From Anaspis maculata (lineage: Eukaryota; Arthropoda; Insecta; Coleoptera; Scraptiidae), in assembly GCA_949128115.1 (NCBI GenBank), contig OX421967.1, positions 61,578,855-61,642,854 of the forward strand: a stretch of 64,000 nucleotides of DNA. The letters run 5' to 3'. The notes beneath the pieces were generated by a model. It was given only the letters and a program-made list of their open reading frames with translations. It did no database searches and was not told the origin of the DNA. This document shows, piece by piece, positions 42,030-55,045 of this stretch. Numbering within the stretch: the stretch's first letter is position 1; each line of letters starts with the position of its first letter. Made by a program: the position numbers and the translations under genes.

Positions 42030-43480
42030 CTGAGCTAGAGAAGAGTTAGCTGAACTGGAATGAAATTTCAGCTGGAGTTAAACTAACTTCAACCAGAGCT
42101 AAACTAGAGGTAGAGCTATTGAGCTGATCCAGTCCAAAGCTGAGCTTGATACGATCAAAGTTGAACTGATTTCAGCTATTCCCGAGATGGTAATCTAGAG
42201 CTGAGCCATAGTTGAACTGGATCAGTTAGATGTGGGCTACAGGTGATCCGAACTAGAGCAAGGACTAAATTGAGCCAAGCTAGAGCTGGGAAACTAAACT
42301 ATCTCGAGACAACATCGAGCTAGAATTTAGCTAGACGAATTTAACATCATAAGCTGGAGCTAAACCAAAGTTAGCCGAGCTATATTGAACTTTAATTCAG
42401 CTAGTTCAGGCAATCTGAGCTAGAACTAGAACTAAACTGAGCCAAGCTAGAAGCAAGAGCTGGGAAACCGAAGTAAATATTTCGAAACAACATCAAGCTA
42501 GCATTTAGCTAGACGGATTCAACATCATTACTGGCTGAACTGATGTAAGCCGAGCTGAACTTGACTTGAATTTAGCTAGTTCAGGTGACCGAGCTAGAGC
42601 TAGAGCTAGAATTAGACTAAGCCGAGCTACAGCTGCAAAGCCAAACTATCGCGAGACAACATCGAGCTAGGCATCTAGCTAAACCAATTGACCATCAGGA
42701 GCTGGAGCTTTGGCTTAGCTGAAATTAGCCGAGCTACATCGATCTGAAATTCAGCTAGATCAGGTAATCTGAGGTAGAGCTAGAACCAAACTGAGCCGAG
42801 CTAGAAGCAAGAGCTGGGAAACTGAAGTAAATATTTCGAAACAACATCAAGCTGACATTTAGCCAGACGGATTCAACATCAGAAGCTGGAGCTCGGCCCA
42901 AACTGAAGTAAGCCGAGCTGAACTCAACTTGGATTCAGTTAGTTCAGGTAACTGAGCTAGAGCTGGAACTAGACTGAGCCGAGCTACAGCTGGAAAACCA
43001 AACTATCGCGAGACAACATCGAGCTTGGCATCTAGCTAAACGAAATTACCATCAGGAGCTTGAGCTTTGGCTTAGCTGAAGTTAGCCGAGCTACTATGAT
43101 CTGAAATTCAGCTAGTTCAGGTAATATGAGCAAGAGCGAGAACCAAATTGAGCCAAGCTAGGAGCAAGAGCCGGGGGAATTAACTATTTTGGAACAACAT
43201 GGAACTAGCACTTGGCTAAACGAATTTAACATTAGGAGCTGGAGCTTTGGTTGAACTTAAGTTAGCTCAGCTAAGCTAAACTTGAATTTGGTCAGTTCAG
43301 GTGATCTGAGCTACAGCTAGAGCTTAACTGAGCCGATCTAGAGCTGGAAAATTGAGCTAAACATCGAACGTCGAATATTTAGCTGAACAAATTCAACATC
43401 AAGAGCTGGAGCTCTGACTGAACGGAAGTTGGCCAAGCTGCATTGATCTGAAATTTCAGCTAGTTCAGGTGAACTGAGTT
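42030..43480 (-). repeat. AGCT satellite block 4a with ~178-bp higher-order repeats
   Basis: The landmark AACATC(A/G)AGCTAG(C/A)ATTTAG recurs near 42,308, 42,487, 42,654, 42,837, 43,013, 43,190 and 43,367, 167-183 bp apart (seven units). Each unit contains GAGCTAGAACTAGAACT, GAGCCAAGCTAGAAGCAAGAG, TATTTCGAAACAACATC and GGAGCTGGAGCTTTGG types. Odd units resemble each other more than their neighbours (AAGTAAATATTTCGAAACAACATC at 42,470 and 42,820, here described as a type; ACTATCGCGAGACAACATC at 42,640 and 43,000), suggesting a ~350-bp dimer. Confidence 0.88.
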
Positions 43481-46320
43481 TGAATTAAGCCAGTTCCAGC
43501 TCCAGATCTGAGAATTAGAGCTGACCTTAGTCGAGCTAGAACTAAGCTGAGTTGAGTTAGAACTGCGCTAAATTGAGGTATAGCTAAGCCAAGTTCAACT
43601 AGAACTGGGCTATACTGAGTAACAACATAACTGATTTCGGCTAGAACTGAGCTAATTTGAGCTGGAACAAAGCTAAATTGATCTGAATTCCGTCTTGAAC
43701 CAAGAAAATTTCTGAATAATATAAAATTAAGTCAGGCACAAGTTGGATCGAAGCTGGAGTGAGTTGGCCCGAGCTAACGTGAGCTTAAATTCAGATAACT
43801 AAGCCAGCTAAGAGCTCCACTAAGTGATAACTGAGCTAAGTTGTACTAGAATTGAGCTGCACCGAGTTGTAACAGAACTAATTTGAGCTAGAACTTAGCT
43901 GAACTTAGCTATAGCTGCGCTCAGTTCAACTGAAGCTAAGCTGAGTCGAACTGGAACTTAGCTCTACTGAGTTACAACTGAGCTAAGTTGATCTAGAACT
44001 GAACTAGAATTGAGATAAATCGAGCTAAACTCAGCTACATATGAGCTGAGCTGAGTCGAAACAACTGAGCTTAGTACAACTGGAACTAAACCGAGCTGAG
44101 TTGAACCAGAACTAAGCTTAGTCGAGCTAAAGCTGAGCGACGTTAAACTAGGACTGAGCTGAGTTGTACTGGAACTGAGCTGTTACTGGACAAGAACTGA
44201 ACTAGAACTATGCTGAGTTGAGCTCGAACTGCACTAGAACTATGCTGAGTTGAGCTCAAACTGAGCTGACTTAAACGATGAGCTAAACTGAGCTGGATTA
44301 AGTTGGGTTGGAACTAAGCGAAACTGAGCTAAGTTGAGTTGGAACAGCGAAAAACTAAGCTATAGATAAACTAAGCCCTACTAGAATTGAGCTAAGTTTT
44401 GCTAAAACTGAGCTGGGTTGAATTTAAACTGCGCTGAACAGAGCTATAGCCAAGCTAAGTTGAACTAGGACCAATCTACACTTTACTATAACATAACTAG
44501 TTTTAGTTAGAACCGAGATAATTTGAGCTAGAACTGAGCTCAACTTAAGAATAGGTGAGAGAAATCAAAACTAAGCTAAATTCAACCACACAGAAGCTGA
44601 GTTTAGCCAAAACTTAGCTAAGTCGAGCTAGAACTGAATTGAACAAAGTCAAATTAAGATAGAACTAAGTTAAGTCCAGCTAAAGCTAAGTTACATTGAA
44701 ATATAATTGAGCTGAACGAGAACTGAGCTACATTGAGTTATTACTAAGCTAAACTGAGTTCAAACCAAACTAGAACTGAGCCAAGGTGAGCTGAAAATTA
44801 GCTAAACTTAGCCATATTTTAGCTTAGTCGAGTTAGAGTTGAGCTAAGTTGAGTTATAACTACTAAACTAGAACTGAGTTAGGTTAACTATATCTCAGCC
44901 TAGTCGTCGAACTAGAGATCGAAGTCCAGCTAAAACTGAGCTAATTGAGTGAACCACGCTAACTGAGCTATAGCTGAGCTAAGTTGAACTAGAACCAAGC
45001 TACACTGAGCTATAACATAACCCGTTTCAGTTGGAACCGAGCTAACTTGAGCTAGAACTGAGCTCAACTTGGAAATAAGTGAGATGGACCTAAATTGAGA
45101 TAGATTCAGCCACACAGAAGCTAAGTTGAGCCGAAACTTAGCTGAGTCGAGCTAGAACTGAACTAAACTCAGCCAAATTGAGCTAGAACTAAGCTAAGTT
45201 CAGCTGAAGCTGAGCTACATTGAACTATAATTGAGCTGGACGAGAACTGGGCTACACTGAGCTATTACTAAGCTAAACTAAGTTAGAACTGAACTGGAAC
45301 TGAGCTAAGTTGAGCTGAAAATTAGCTAAACTCAGTCATGTCTTGGCTGGGCCAAGCTAGAATTGAACTAACTTGAGCCAAATTGACAAAAACTAAGCTA
45401 TATTTAGCTAAAGCTAAGCTACATTGAACTATAATTGAGCTGAAAGAGAACTGGGCTACACTGAGCTATTACCAAACTAAATTAAGTGTGAACTGAACTA
45501 GAACTGAGCTTAGTCCAGCTAAAACTGAACCGGATTGAGTCAAACTTGCGCTAAACTGAGCTATAGCTTGGCTGAGTTAAACTGAAACCAAGCGACACTG
45601 AGCTATAACATAACTAGTTTCAGTTAGAACTGAGCTAATTGGAGCTAGAACTGAGCTAAACTTGGACATTGGTGAGATGAACCAAAACTGAGCTGAATTC
45701 AGCCACATAAAAGCTGAGTTGAGCCGAGCTTAGCTAAGTGGAGCTGGAACTGAACCGAACTGAGCCAAATTGACCTAGAACTAAGCCAAGTCCAGCTAAA
45801 GCTGAGCTACATTGAACTATAATTGAGCTGAACGAGAACTGGACTAGACTGAGCTACTACTAAGCTAAACTAAGTTCGAACTGAACTGGAACTTAGCTTA
45901 GTTGAGCTGAGAATGAGCTGAACTGAGCCATATCTTGGCTGAGTCGAGCTAGAATTGAGCTACGCTGACTAACTACTTGACTAGAACTGGGTTAGGTTAA
46001 CTGAATCTTAGCCTAGTTGAACTAGAACTGAGCTGAGTCCAGCCTAAACTGAGCTAAGTTGAGTTAAAACTGCGCTAAACTGAGCTATAGCTGAACTAAG
46101 TTGAACTAGAACCAAGCTACACTGAGCTGTGAATAACCAGTTCCAGTCAGAACCGAGCTAATTCGAGCTAGAGCTGAGCTAAACTTGGACATGGGTGAGA
46201 TGAACCGAGACTTAGCTTATTTGATTGAGCTGAGCTGAAGTGAGCTATAGCTCAGCTGAATTGAGTAAGAACTGAGGTAGAACTGAACTGAACTGCGATA
46301 AGTTGTGATGAGATAAGGCT
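43481..46320 (-). repeat. AGCT satellite block 4b with ~520-590 bp higher-order repeats
   Basis: Reverse-orientation words (GAGCTAAACTGAGCTATAGC, GAGCTAGAACTGAGC). The landmark CACTGAGCTATAACATAAC or close variants occurs near 43,610, 44,483, 45,003, 45,590 and 46,120. The last three intervals are 520, 587 and 530 bp. The unit also has AACGAGAACTGGGCTACACTG and CATTGAACTATAATTGAGC. The block fades out at about 46,320 in GATAAGTTGTGATGAGATAAGG. Confidence 0.88.
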
Positions 46321-47010
46321 GATGAATCGTTAGCTCAAATCAGACTTGAACTGATTTCAAGGTTTTGGAAGGCAAATAAAGATCCGGAACACGTGTTTTG
46401 CCACTCGCTACCTGCCAAACCGCACCGCAGGAATTAATTACGTAAAACTTCATGCCCCAACCCACACCCCGAAATGACCGTCATCAACGATGCCGACGAC
46501 AAAACCCGAAAAAAGCGTGTTGATTGAATTGTCATCCCCCATATATACAACAACCCTTCTGTGTGCTACGCGCGCGGCGCGCCACCTATACGCAATTGAT
46601 TGACGTTATTAATTAAAAGAGCGATTTGGGGCCTGTCGGTTGCAGGAAACAATTACACGCACCGGCTTTCCGAATAAAAGTGCGTTTGTGTAACGAGTGG
46701 GTTCGAATCGGGTTTTTCGAGAGGTTTCGAATGATACGTCACAAGGCGTGTTTTGTCCGCGGAGGCTTCGTGTACTCCGATTGTTTGTTTGTCCTCAAAA
46801 AATGAGGTTCTACAGGGACCAATTTGCCTTCAGCAGTGTCGTTCTTGTACCCTTGAAGCTGAGCACTAAGGCACTTGTCCTGGATTAGCTTGTGAAATAA
46901 AAAAAAAATTACATAGCTTGATGCGCGCAGTGCCACAGTGATCGGCAAAAAAAATTCTATCTAGGAGAGCAGTCATAAAAAGCGGCACGTGTGCCCTACA
47001 ACCAGTCTTG
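46321..47010. other. Non-repetitive island
   Basis: Unique sequence with TTGATTGACGTTATTAATTAA near 46,598 and an A-run GAAATAAAAAAAAAATTACA at 46,894-46,913. A segment at 46,827-46,862 (CCTTCAGCAGTGTCGTTC, TTGTACCCTTGAAG) has a relative at 53,293-53,325, on the far side of the next AGCT block. No gene is recognised. Confidence 0.5.
46827..46862 (+). repeat. Left copy of a ~35-bp imperfect direct repeat flanking block 5
   Basis: Reads CCTTCAGCAGTGTCGTTC followed by TTGTACCCTTGAAGCTGA. The right copy at 53,293-53,325 reads CCTTCGGCAGTCGTTC followed by TTGAACCCTTGAAGGTAG. Same order and orientation, two bases longer on the left. Confidence 0.6.
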
Positions 47011-50000
47011 TTATCTCTGGCCCAACTTGGTCCAGTTCTAACCCGACTTAGTTCAGTTCTAGCTCAATTTGGTTCAGTTCCAGCCTAACTCAGCTCAATT
47101 CTAGCTCGACTTAGCTAGTCAAGTTAAGCTCAGTTCTAGCTCTGCTGTAGCTCAGATAAGGTGGAATTATTCGATAATTGTAGCGGACTGAGGGGAACTG
47201 AGCCAAGTAAGATATAGCTGGAAGCAAGATAACTTCAGTTCAGTTCTAGCTTGATTTAGCACGGCTCTGTTATCAGCTCTTTCCCGGATTAGCCAAAGTT
47301 AGCTCGTTGGTGTTGTTCAAAAGCTCAGATCAACTCATATTTGTATAGTTTCATTGAAAGTTGCTATTCAGGTTTTGGCTGAGCTTAACCGAGTTTCAGC
47401 TCGGTTGAGTTGAATTTAAGCTCTGCTCAGTTTAGCTCTAGCTCAAGTCACCTTGTTAGTTTGGCCGCAGTTCATGTCAGAATAACCAAGATGAGCTCAG
47501 TTTTACTGGAAGCTAACATCTGGGATTTTCCCCTCAAGCTGACTTAAACCTCAGATTCATAGCAAGTGCGTTTCCAGCTGAAGTTGTGTTGATGAAGTTG
47601 AATAAATTCTAGCTGACGATGAACTTGACAAGTTTATCTTTGGCTCGACTTGATACAGTTCTAGCTCAACTTAGCTCAATCATAGCTCAAATTAGCTCGT
47701 ATAAGCTAAGTTCCAGGGCAACTTGATACAGCTCCAGCTCAAATTGGCTCAGTTCTAGCTCGATTCATGTCAGATATATCTGAGTTCAGCCCAGCTCTAG
47801 CTCGACTCAGTTCAGTTCAAGTTCAACTGAGCTAAGCTCTAGCTCCACTCAGCTCAATTCTAGATCGACTTTGATCAGTCCTAACTCGACTCAGCTCAGG
47901 TATAGTTGAACTTACTTCAGCTTGAACTCAACTAACTCAGCTCTAGTAAGGTTTTAGCTAAGTTCGCTTGGTTCTAGTTCAACTTCGCCTTCTTTTAGTT
48001 CACTCTAACTCAGCTAGAGCTTAGTTGAGAGCAGTTCTGGCATATTAGTTCACTTTAACTCAGCTATAGCTTAGTTCAGCGCAGTTCTATCACAAATTAT
48101 GTGAGTTTTACTCTGTTATACTTCAACTCAGCCAAGCCATAGGTCGGGTTGAGTTCAACTTAGCTCGGTTAAACTCAGAGTCAAGTTCACTGTTAGCTCA
48201 ACTCAGCTAAGTTCTAGTACCAGCTCACCTATAGTTCAGTTCTGCGCAGTTCCAACTGAATCAGGCTCAGCTATCAACTAGTTAAGCTCAGCTTTAGTTC
48301 TACTCAGCTTTAGTTCTACTCAGCGCAGTTCTATCGCAACTCAGTTGTAGCTAGTAGCTGAGTACTAAAATGAGCTTGGTTGTACTGGAAGGTGGCATTC
48401 GGGGATCTCACGTCTAGCTGACTTTCCAGATCAATTCCGGTTGACCTAATTGAGCTCACATCTAGATAGGGTGACTAAGCTAATAGGTAACACGTAGACC
48501 AGGTTAGATTCTTAGCCCTAGTTCAGATTAGCTACCGTAATTCCCAGCTGGAGTTGTGTTAACGAAGTTGGAGGATCCTAGCGAACTTGGTTCACTTTTA
48601 GCCTAACTTAGCTCAATTTTGCTTAGTTTAGCTTAGTTTCAGCTGAACTTGGCTCAGTTATAGCTCAACTCAGCTCAGTTCAAGTTCTGTCACATTTCAA
48701 CTTATCTAGCTCTAGTTAGGCTTGGCTCATCCATGGTTTAGATTTTCGCAGCTCTAGCTCAACTTGGCTTAGTTAAGTTAAGTTCTAGCTCAGCTTGATT
48801 CAGCTCCAGCTTAATAGTTCAATCAAGTTCAGTTCTAGTTGAACTTGACTTAGCTATAGCTTAGCTCTGCGCAGTTCTAGGTTTAGTTCGTGACCAAGTT
48901 CAGCTCGGTTCTGGTTCAATTTGGCTCAATTCTAGCTCAACGCAGCTCAGTTCCAGTTCAATTCAGCTCAGTTCCGGCTCAACCCAGATCTAGCTCAACT
49001 AGCTGAATATAGCTTAGTTCCAGCTCACTTCAGCTCAATTCTGCTCCCACTTAGCTCAGCAATAGTTCGGTTCTGCGTATTAGCTCAACTTAGCTGAGTT
49101 TTATTCCAGCAACAGCCCAGTTTAGGTCATCGTTCAACTCAGCTCGGTTCGAGCTCAACTGAGCATAGTTTTAGTTCAGTTCTTGCCCAGTAATACCTCA
49201 GTTTTAGTCCAATTTAACTCCGACACAGCTCAGTTCTGCGCAGCTTCAGCTCGAATAAGCTCAGCTGTAGCGAGGTTCAGCACAGTTCGTTATAGCTAAG
49301 TCTTAGTTCAAGACTTTGTCATAGCTAAGTTTTAGTCGTAGTTCAACTTAGTTTAGTTCAATCTTTATTTTCTTGAAAGCTCAGTTCTGCCTTAACAAAA
49401 TTTCAGTTCAACTTAGCTCAGTTCTGGTTCAACTTAGCTTAGTTGAAGCTCTGTTCTGCGCAATTCTAGCCCAGCGTAGCTCAGTTCCAGCTCAACTGGT
49501 TTTTCTGGAAGTAAGCATTCGGGGTTTTTGGGCGAGCTTCAATCCCAGTTGGCTCAAGCTGACACAGTCGAGCTCACATCTAGATAGAATGACTAAGCGA
49601 ATTGGTAAAATCCAGCTCAGTCAGCTTAATTCAGTTCAGGTAAGGCTCAGTTTGAGCGTGACTCAGCTCAGTTCCACTTGAACTTGACAAAATCTCAGTT
49701 CTGCGCAGTTCTAGCACAACTAAGCTCAGTTTTTCTCAGTTCTGGATCAACTCAGCCCAGCTCTATCTTAACTTAGCTTAGTTTCAGCTCGACGTTACTG
49801 ATTTCAGCTCTGTTGTAGCTCAAATTAGCTCAGTTTATACCAGTTTTAGCCCAAATTATCTCAGCTTCAGCTGAACTAGTTCTAGTAGCATCTGAACCTC
49901 TGGCTAGTGAGCTATAACAGAGCTCAAATTATCTCAGTTTATCCCAGTTTTTAGCTCGAATTATCTCAGTTCCATCTGAACTTACTTCAGCTCTGATAAA

Positions 50001-53000
50001 CTAAATTCTAGTTTGATTCTAGTTCAACTTAGCTCAGTTCCAGTTACACTAGCCCAGCTCTAGCCAAATTCAGCTTGGCTATAGCTCAGTTCTAGCTCAA
50101 CTTCACTGAGATTCAGGTCAATTGAACTCAGTTCTAGCTCAACTCGACTCAGTTATGGCAGAATTCAGCTCATTTCATGTCAAACTCACTAAAAGAGGCT
50201 GCGTTCCACTCCAAGCTAGCATTTGAATTTTTCGGCTGATCAGCTTGGTTCAGTTCTAGCTGAACTTAACACGGTTCCAGCTCGACATAGTTTAGCTATG
50301 CTCAGTTCTAGCTCACACTAGCTCAGTTCTAGTTCAGTTGAAGCTTAGCTATCGCTCGGTTTCAGCTAACTTAGCTCAGTTCTAGCTCGGCTTCTCAGCT
50401 ATAGCTGAGTTAAGCTGAGGTCTAGCTCAGTTACAGCTCAGTTCTGGTCGAACTTGACTCAGCTTCAACTTATTTCAGTTCAGTTCTAGTCCAACTTAGC
50501 TCAGCTCTAGACCAACTCAGCTCAGCTTTAGCTCAACTGAAATCAGTTCTAGCTCAACTTTTTTTTTTCCAGCCCGACACAACTGAGTTTAGTTCAGTTC
50601 TAGCTCAGCTTGGCTTAGTTCTTATTTAACTTAGCTCAGTTCTAGCTCAATTATAACAAAGTTCTAGTTCAACTCAGCTCAGTTCTGCGCAGTTCTAGCC
50701 CAGCTTAGCTCAGTATCAGCTCAATTGGTTATACTGGAAGTTAGCATTCGGGGTCTTCAGAAAGACTCCAAACCCAGGGCTCAAGTTAACACAGTCGACC
50801 TTATATCTAGACAGGATGACTCAGCCAACAGATGAACAATGTAGTTCAAATCAGCCTAATTTAGTTCAGTTATAGCCCAGTTCAAGTGCAACCAAGCTCG
50901 GCTCTACTTGAACTTGACAATAGCTCAGTTCTGCGCAGTTCTACCGCAATTAAGCTCAGTTTTTCTCAGCTCGGGTCGACTCAGCTCAGTTTCAGCTCAA
51001 CTTAGCTCAGTTCTGGTCCAACTTAGCTCAGTTTCAGCTTGACGTAACTAATTTTAGCTCAGTTCTAGTTCAAATTAGCTGAGTTTATATCAGTTTTAGC
51101 TCAAATTATATCAGCTCCAGCTAAGATTAGTTTAGTTCTAGTACAACTCAATTCTATCTCAGTTCCAGTTCAATGATAGCTCAGTTAAAGCTCAGTTCCA
51201 GTTGAACCAGCCCAGTTCTAGTCCAATTCAGCTTAGCTATAGCTCAGTTCTAGCTCAAATTCACTGAGATTTAGCTCAACTCAACTCAGTTCCAGCCCAA
51301 CTTGACTCAGTTATGGCAAAATTCAGCTTGTTCTATGTCAGACCAACTAAAATTGGCTTCGTATCACTGCAAGTTCACATTTGAAGTTTTCACCTCTGGC
51401 TGAAGTCAAGTTTCGATCAGCTTGGTCCAGTTTAAGCTAAACTCAACACAGTCCTAGCTCGACAAAGTTTAGTTATGCTAAGTTTTAGCACACATCAGCT
51501 CAGTTCTAGTTCAGTTGAAGCTCACCTATCGCGCAATTTTAGCAAACTTAGTCCTAGCTCGGATACTCAGCTATAGCTGAGTTGAGCTCAGGTCTAGCTC
51601 AGTTACAGCTCAATTCTAGTCAAACTCAACTCAGCTTCAACTTATTTCAGTTCAGCTCTAGTCCAACTTAACTCAGCTCTAGACCAACTCAGCTTAGCTT
51701 TAGCTAAACTGAGATCAGTTCTAGCTCAATTTATCTCTTCCCAGCCCGACACAACTAAGCTAAGTTCAGCTCTAGCTCAATTTATCTTAGTTCTTATTCA
51801 ACTCAGCTCAATTCTAGCTCGATTATAACAAAGTTCTAGTTCACCTTAGCTCAGCTCTGCGCAATTCTAGCCCAGCTCAGTTCAGCTCCAGTTCCAGCTT
51901 CCAGCTCAATCAGTTTCACTGGAAGTTAGCAATTGGGGTCTTCAAAAAAACTCCAAACCCAGGCTAGACCAAGTTAACATAGTCAAGCTTATATCCAGAC
52001 AGAAAAGCTCAGCCAACAGATGGAGAATGTAGTTCAAATCAGCCTAGTTTAGTTCAGTTATAGCTCAGTTGAGTGCAACTGAGCTCAGTTCTACTTGAAC
52101 TAGACAATAGCTCAGTTCAGCGCAGTTCAACCGCAAATTAACTCAGTTTTTCTCAGTTCGGGTCGACTCAGCTCAGTTCTAGCTGAGTTAGGCTCATCTA
52201 AGCTCAGTTTGAGCTCAAATTAGCTCAGTTTTGGTCCAACTTAGCTCAGTTCCAGCTCGACGCAACTGATTTTAGCTTGGTTCCCTCGTTGGTTCCAGTT
52301 CAAATCAGCTCAGTTCATCTCAGTTTCAGCTCAAATTATAACAGCTTTAGCTAAGTTTAGTTCAGTTCTAGTACAATTCAATTCTAGCTTTATTTCAGCT
52401 CAACTTAGCTTGGTCCCAGTTGAATATTAGCTCAGTTACAGCTCAGTTCCGATCCAACCAGGTCAGTTCTAGTCCAATTCAGCTTAGCTATAGCTTAGTT
52501 CTAGCTCAACTTCAATGAGATTCAGCTCGACTCGACTCGGTTCTAGCTCGACTCGACTCAGTTCTAGCTCAACTAGACTTAGTTATGGCAAAATTCAGCT
52601 CATTTCATGACAGACCAACTAAAATAGACTTCGTTTTACTGCAAATTAACATTTGAAGTTTTTACTTCTGGCTGAAGTCAAGTTCCGATCAGCTTGGCTC
52701 AGTTCTAGCTCAACTTAACGCAGTTCTAGCTCGGCATGGTTCAGTTTAACTCAGTTTTAGCCCACATTGGCTCAGTTCTAGTTGAGTTGAAGCTTAGCTA
52801 TCGCGTAGTTTCAGCCAACTTAGCTCAGTTCTAGCTTGGCTTCTCAGCTATAGCTGAGTTCAACCAAGGTCTAGCTCAGTTAGAGCTCAGTTCTGGTAGA
52901 GCTCAACCTAGCATTAACTTATTTTAGTGCAGTTCCAATCCAACTTAGCTCAGTTTTAGACCAAGCTAGCTCAGCTTTAGCTCAACTTGAAAGTTCTAGC

Positions 53001-53275
53001 CGAACTCATTTCTGTCTGGCTCGACATTACTAAGTTTAGTTCTGTTCCAGCTCAATTTAGCTCAGTTCTAACTCAACTCAGCTCAGTTCTAAAACAACTC
53101 AGCTTAGCTTTAGCGCAACTTTGCTCTGCTCGAGCTGAACTTAGCTCAGTTTCAGCTCAACTCAGATCGGTTATAGCTATGTTAAGCTCAGTTCTAGTTC
53201 AACTTAGCTCAGTTCTAGTTCAACTTAGCTTAGCTATAGCTCGGTTCTAGCTTAAGCTGATAGGATTAAGTTCTG
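47011..53275 (+). repeat. AGCT satellite block 5 with ~1.2-kb higher-order repeats
   Basis: Plus-orientation 21-bp units fill 6.3 kb. Non-periodic marker A (ACTGGAAGTTAGCATTCGGGG type) lies near 48,384, 49,503, 50,727 and 51,918; marker B (CTGCAAGTTCACATTTGAAG type) near 50,200, 51,372 and 52,640. Intervals of ~1,120-1,270 bp define about four large units, and the A-to-B order is constant. Two earlier, more diverged A-like passages at 47,345 and 47,503 suggest older units. Nothing in the block is coding. Confidence 0.9.
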
Positions 53276-55045
53276 GCGACTGATGCCCAGAACCTTCGGC
53301 AGTCGTTCTTGAACCCTTGAAGGTAGATTTTTGCAAAGTGCAGGAGGCATAGCTCCAGCTAGCCTTTGTTCGCTTTTCTCCTTAATCGCAAACTTTCAGC
53401 TTTTCGAGATTTTTCTATTGTTCATTGCATTTCCATTAGTTGAAAAAAACAAATCTTGGAAATGCTTCAGCCGCCTGCTCTCTCTCTCCCAACGAAAGCT
53501 ATAGGTAACCGACAGCTTGATAACAATTGCTGGACTAGCTAAAGCTCGAATTGCACCGTAAATGGGTCAAGCGAACGGGAATAAAAGGGGCACAAAGGTC
53601 GAGTGGAGAAGCTCTGGAGATAAGTTTTTGCAGGGAAGACCTGCCCCAGGTAAAGCAGAGCTCGCGAAATTCGCCGGCTAAGCAGCAATGCATATGCAGG
53701 AGACGTACGCAGTCGTCTTTTAACCCACCTCTTCCGCTACACCCTCCGAGACCCCGTCTCCTCACACTTCCCCGGCTCTCACACACACACACGCCGAGAT
53801 AGAGTCCGCCCCTTCCTGATTAAGTCTAATATTGTAATTAAGAGTCGAACCGCCAAAGCACGCCATATCTACGGCGCGGCGCTCAACCAGCTCAAAGCAG
53901 CGAGTATAGCGAGGAGAGAGTGAAGCGGTGACAATCTCCCTTCTTGATGTCGTTACACACTCCCCCTCCCCACGGGAGAATTATTTGCTCCCCGTCACGT
54001 CTTGTCGCCGATGGGGGGGAAGGTGTTGCCGGAGCGCGCGAAACTGATTAGAATTTCACGCGGGGCCAAAGGCGGCACGTGTGCGCGAAAAATCACGTAT
54101 GCTCTGTCGGCTCTGCTTCCATTGCCGAAAAAAAGGGCATGCAGAAACCACAAATATTTTTGTTAGCTCCGATTGAATTTTTGTCTCGAATCGAATGCGG
54201 TTGCCTCCTCACCGAGCTGCTGGAGTTCCACCTTTTCCATTTGCAGTCATTGCTGTTACAGTTTGAATAATCTAAGACCTACGTTTCGGTCTGGCGTGAG
54301 ATTTTATGGCATATTGGCTGGCACATAAAAAGCATCGAAACGCTTTCGAGACCGTGGAATTAACAGGAAGACACTAATGAGGCGTTGAATGTTCAATATT
54401 TGCGGGAGACACACAAGCGTTCACCTTTAGCGAGCTTTTATTGTCACGACGTTAACTTTTATGCGTCCAAGGCGTTTAATAAAGAAATGCGCGCAAATAT
54501 TTACACTAAACTCCTCTTATGCATACAAAGAGTTCACTGACTTTGATAAAGATATTCAAAAATAACATTCGATATTCCATACGAACATTACGGAACGAAC
54601 AATTTGAACTATATAAGAGGTACCTATAAAATAACAAGCGTCATAAAACAGCGGTTTCGTATTTCGCAGGGTACATACAGCGGACGGAGCAAGGGAAAGG
54701 GGTGGAGCGGGGGTCGTAGGGGGGCGGAAAAGCTCGCTCTCTGTCATTAATCAGGAGATATCTGCGCACTGACCATATAAAACAATGAACGGCTATTTTA
54801 TCAGAAATATTTCATAAATTGTGTCACATTTATTATATCCGAGCGGGCGTTGATAAGTTGTCCAGTGTTTTACGAGTCGGCTGCAGTTCGCCCCATCACC
54901 GGCCACCGCCCTTAATTTGCGACCGCTCGTCATTTGTTCGCGCCTACTTATTAAAACCGTATATTCACGGCTCGATGTACGTCGCACACTTGAGGGGGCA
55001 TTACGACGCCAGTTTTAATTTTGAATACGCTCATCCCACTTCTGA
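53276..55045. other. Non-repetitive island, no gene recognised
   Basis: Contains the right copy of the ~35-bp direct repeat (53,293-53,325), TCTCTCTCTC near 53,480, CACACACACACAC near 53,780, and mixed GC-rich and A/T-rich parts. Plus-strand frames 53,551-53,802 and 54,819-55,064 and minus-strand 53,535-53,792 overlap and show no domain. The right edge merges into AGCT words at about 55,046. Confidence 0.5.
53293..53325 (+). repeat. Right copy of the ~35-bp direct repeat flanking block 5
   Basis: This matches 46,827-46,862 at most positions after a 2-bp gap. The copies stand just outside the two ends of AGCT block 5. Confidence 0.6.

Noticed and set aside
53618..53656. Plus-strand 16-nt mini-exon between TTTTTGCAG and GTAAAG
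   Set aside because: The pyrimidine tract is very short and a 16-nt exon cannot be supported without transcript data.
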